From: Acidobacteriota bacterium
GTDB lineage: Bacteria; Acidobacteriota; Terriglobia; Bryobacterales; Bryobacteraceae
Direction: 5' to 3'
Length of the DNA: 9,425 nucleotides
Assembly: GCA_003223065.1 (NCBI GenBank)
Contig: QHXU01000208.1
Location: 1-9,425 of the forward strand
Shown: positions 6,565 to 9,425 of the stretch, piece after piece
Layout of the letters: each line of letters opens with the position of its first letter
Position numbering within the stretch: the stretch's first letter is position 1
Made by a program: the position numbers and the translations under genes
Notes under the pieces: generated by a model
Seen by the model: the letters and a program-made list of their open reading frames with translations, nothing else
Databases searched by the model: none
Told to the model about the DNA's origin: nothing

Positions 6565-9330
6565 GTGAGAGAGCGCGCAGCGAATCCAACCGGCCGGCCG
6601 GGTGACCACGTCACACTTCAAAAAACGGTCTATCGAGCGCTGCTCTATTGCTATCCCGCCGCGTTCCGCCACGAATTCGGCGATCAGATGCTCGCGATGT
6701 TCGCCGAGCAGCTTTACAATGCCCGCCAATCCGGAAATTTTGGCGAGCAGCTCGCCATCTGGATGCGCGCGGCATCGGACGCGTTAACCATCGCACCCAA
6801 GGAGCACTTTCACGTGATTCATCAGGACCTGCGTTACGCCTTACGATTGATGGCGGCAAAACCGGCGTTCGCCGCCGTCGCGATCCTTTCGCTCGCGTTG
6901 GGCATCGGGGGGATCACCGCGATTTTCAGCCTCTGGAACGGCGTTCTCAATGCTATGCTTCCGGCCGTGTCCCACCCCGAGCAGCTCGTGATGCTCACTG
7001 ATCCCGACGCATTCGGCATGTGGCACGGCCGCATGAGCTATCGCGAGGACGGCCCGCGTCCGTGGCTGACGTATGAGGAATTCGAGCAGCTGCGCGATCA
7101 CGGGGACTCGTTCTCATCGCTCATGGCCTCGGAGGCCAATCTCGACTCCTTCGCCGTCCGCGTCGGTTCCGGAGATTTGGAGACCGTTGACGGCCGATTC
7201 GTCTCTGGCGGGTTTTTCGATACACTCGGCGTGCGCGCGGCTAACGGACGTTTGTTTACTCCCGATGACGATCACGTTGCCAACCCCACAGCCGTCATCA
7301 GCTTCGATTTTTGGCAGCGGCGTTTCGGCGGGCAGCCGATTGTCGGCAAGACCATCGCTTTTCGCAAAGCAACGTTGACCATCATTGGCGTCGCGCCGCG
7401 CGGATTTATCGGCGAAACCAGCGGCCAGAATCCCGATCTCTGGCTTCCGATCAGAATGCAGCCGATCATGGTGCCCCAGCAACACTGGCTGCACGACACA
7501 CCGCCGATGAAGGCCATGTGGCTGCACGCGTTCGGACGGTTGAAACAGGGCGTGACCGTCGCTCAAGCCGAAGCGCAATCGAACGCGATTTTTGAAGCGG
7601 GTCTTGAGTCGTTCTACGGTCCGATGTCCGGAGAGAAGCGCCGTGATTATCTCGACCAGCGGCTTCACCTGACGCCGGCCGCCCGCGGAGCCTCCACCGC
7701 GCGCAAAGAGCTTTCAAGCTCGCTTGAAGTGCTCCTCATCGCGGTGGGCGTGCTTCTCTTGATCGCCTGCGCGAATCTGGCCAACCTCCTGCTGGCGCGC
7801 GGCGCGGCGCGCAAATCCGAAATCGCGCTGCGATTGTCGCTCGGGGCGAGCCGCGGCCGGATCGTCCGGCAACTCGTCACCGAAAGCCTCACGCTTGGCC
7901 TAGCCGGAGGCGCGGCGGGGCTCGTCCTCGCGCACTTCATCTACGGCGGTCTCATCTGGATGATCTCGCAGGCCCATGATTCCTTCGCGATGCATTTTTC
8001 GCTCGACCCGATCGTGCTCGCCTTCGGGTTCGCGGCGACGATCACGGCCGTTCTGCTGTTCAGTGTCCTGCCTTCCTTCGAGGCAACCAAGACCGGCGCG
8101 CGATTAAGCGCGCAGTCGCGCAGCGCGACCGCCTCGGCCCACGAAAAGCGCTGGGGCCGATATCTGGTGAGCCTGCAACTGGCGCTGTCGCTACCTCTTC
8201 TTGCCGGCGCGGGCTTGCTCGCACGTACGTTCTACAACATCGATCACGTCGATCTCGGATTCGCCAAAGATCACTTGATCATGCTGCGCATCGATTCGAG
8301 AGAAGGAGGGTATCAAGGCGCTCGCCGCGGAGATCTGCATCGGGAACTGTCGCGCGATCTGGCCCAAATTCCCGGTGTTCGCGCCATCACTCTTTCGCAG
8401 CTCGGCATTTTTACCGGAGGTGAGTCAAGCGATCAGATCGATGTCGAAGGATACACGCCGAAGAATGAAAAAGATCGCGGCTCCGCGACGGACGTGGTCG
8501 GTTCGAACTATTTTTCGACCGTCGGCGTGCCGTTGATTTTGGGCCGCGACATCCTTGACAGTGACCGCGACGGCCCCAAAGTCTGCGTGATTAACGAAGC
8601 TTTTGCCAAGAAATTCTTCGGAGGCCGCAATCCGATCGGCATGCACGTGACCCGGATCGGGGACAACAGCGTTCGCGACACATTCCAGGTGGTTGGCGTG
8701 GCGCGGAATTTACGCACGCATTTTCAGGAAATCCGCGGGAAAGTCGGCCCGCGTTACTTCGTCGCCGCCGCGCAATCACCCAATGCAGCCAGCAGTCCAA
8801 CCTTTTTGATTCGCACCGCGACAAAGACCGGCCCTGTGGCAAGCGCCGCGCGAAAAGTGATCGAGCGATTGGATTCCGCCCTCCCGATCATGTCGGTGCA
8901 AACGCTTGAAAAGCGCATGGAATCGCTGAACGGGCAGGACCGGATCATCGCGCAGTTCGCGATTGTCTTCGCCGCAATTGCACTCGCTCTGGCCGCGATC
9001 GGATTATACGGCGTGCTTTCCTACGGAATCGCGCGCCGCAACGGCGAAATCGGAGTGCGCATCGCTCTCGGTGCGCGACCCGGGCGCGTGATTTCGATGC
9101 TTCTGCGAGAAACCTTCGGCTTGATCGCGGTGGGGCTTCTCATCGGCGCGGGTCTCGCCTACGGCGCTTCGCGTCTCATCAAGAGCCAACTCTACGGCGT
9201 GGCGGCGCAAGATCCGCTGACGTTCTTTCTCGCCGGCGCGCTGCTCCTGGCGATCGCATTTTTCGCTTCCTATCTTCCCGCGCGACGAGCCTCGAAGCTC
9301 GATCCGATGGTCACCCTTCGGCAGGAGTAG
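6565..9330 (+). CDS. ADOP-type duplicated ABC transporter permease (module 2)
   Basis: This 921-residue inner-membrane protein has the same two-halved plan as the first permease but a different cytoplasmic prefix: 'YRALLYCYPAAFRHEFGDQMLAMFAEQL' (23-50) followed by 'HQDLRYALRLM' (86-96), instead of the DELREELQFHLD type. Membrane segments are at about 101-124, 386-410, 441-466, 481-503, 532-553, 794-818, 846-868 and 884-904. Large extracytoplasmic domains occupy about 125-385 and 554-793. The duplicated coupling motif is 'SEIALRLSLGASRGRIVRQLV' (418-438) and 'GEIGVRIALGARPGRVISMLL' (827-847). The C-terminus 'PARRASKLDPMVTLRQE' is typical. The first segment reads 'LGIGGITAIFSLWNGVLNAML', departing from the usual GANTAIFS and LLRPLP-like consensus. 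The gene uses a GTG start 12 bases after the PadR stop, so it is co-transcribed. No ATPase is encoded nearby; the substrate is unknown. Confidence 0.92.
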   Translation: MRERAANPTGRPGDHVTLQKTVYRALLYCYPAAFRHEFGDQMLAMFAEQLYNARQSGNFGEQLAIWMRAASDALTIAPKEHFHVIHQDLRYALRLMAAKPAFAAVAILSLALGIGGITAIFSLWNGVLNAMLPAVSHPEQLVMLTDPDAFGMWHGRMSYREDGPRPWLTYEEFEQLRDHGDSFSSLMASEANLDSFAVRVGSGDLETVDGRFVSGGFFDTLGVRAANGRLFTPDDDHVANPTAVISFDFWQRRFGGQPIVGKTIAFRKATLTIIGVAPRGFIGETSGQNPDLWLPIRMQPIMVPQQHWLHDTPPMKAMWLHAFGRLKQGVTVAQAEAQSNAIFEAGLESFYGPMSGEKRRDYLDQRLHLTPAARGASTARKELSSSLEVLLIAVGVLLLIACANLANLLLARGAARKSEIALRLSLGASRGRIVRQLVTESLTLGLAGGAAGLVLAHFIYGGLIWMISQAHDSFAMHFSLDPIVLAFGFAATITAVLLFSVLPSFEATKTGARLSAQSRSATASAHEKRWGRYLVSLQLALSLPLLAGAGLLARTFYNIDHVDLGFAKDHLIMLRIDSREGGYQGARRGDLHRELSRDLAQIPGVRAITLSQLGIFTGGESSDQIDVEGYTPKNEKDRGSATDVVGSNYFSTVGVPLILGRDILDSDRDGPKVCVINEAFAKKFFGGRNPIGMHVTRIGDNSVRDTFQVVGVARNLRTHFQEIRGKVGPRYFVAAAQSPNAASSPTFLIRTATKTGPVASAARKVIERLDSALPIMSVQTLEKRMESLNGQDRIIAQFAIVFAAIALALAAIGLYGVLSYGIARRNGEIGVRIALGARPGRVISMLLRETFGLIAVGLLIGAGLAYGASRLIKSQLYGVAAQDPLTFFLAGALLLAIAFFASYLPARRASKLDPMVTLRQE

Positions 9331-9425
9331 GCTGGGGCGACCTTTTCGTTTGAACGTCGGAACCTGAGGAAGCTGTGGAGCAGAAGAGCGAGTGCGGCTG
9401 ATCATCCTCGTATTCTTTATCTTGG

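Overview
The window looks like chromosomal DNA from an acidobacterium (Solibacter/Bryobacter type) or a close relative. The evidence is two consecutive PadR-regulator plus large-permease pairs. The permeases have the architecture of the 'acidobacterial duplicated orphan permeases' (ADOP): two MacB/FtsX-type halves in one chain of about 920 residues, with no ATPase beside them. The DNA is GC-rich and every gene supported here lies on the + strand. The assignment rests on family knowledge and was not tested by a search.

Layout. Positions 1-777 hold the 3' part of a metal-dependent amidohydrolase whose 5' end is outside the window. Its catalytic TIM-barrel part reads normally. Its C-terminal part is broken by a perfect 43-bp inverted duplication (612-654 against 669-711) that shifts the frame. 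Positions 778-1052 are intergenic. Positions 1053-2384 encode an exported phosphodiesterase/nucleotide pyrophosphatase of the alkaline phosphatase superfamily with all expected metal and nucleophile residues. Positions 2385-2683 are intergenic and end in a probable PadR promoter. Positions 2684-3040 (PadR) and 3037-5796 (permease) overlap in an ATGA and form module 1. Positions 5797-6207 are intergenic and end in a very good sigma-70-type promoter with an inverted repeat lying on it. Positions 6208-6552 (PadR) and 6565-9330 (permease) form module 2. The last 95 bases show no gene.

How the genes work together. Each PadR repressor is expected to control its own short operon, and so the downstream permease. 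Both PadR genes appear to have very short leaders with no usable ribosome-binding site, whereas both permeases have Shine-Dalgarno sequences. The permeases resemble MacB-type efflux or lipoprotein-release permeases, but their substrate and their ATPase partner are unknown. The amidohydrolase and the phosphodiesterase show no functional link to the modules.

The most unusual object is the long hairpin inside the amidohydrolase gene. The right arm is the native coding sequence. The left arm is a reverse-complement copy of it that replaces the expected codons. This is the signature of an intra-hairpin template switch, or of a fold-back/MDA chimera in the data. No wholly new system was found.
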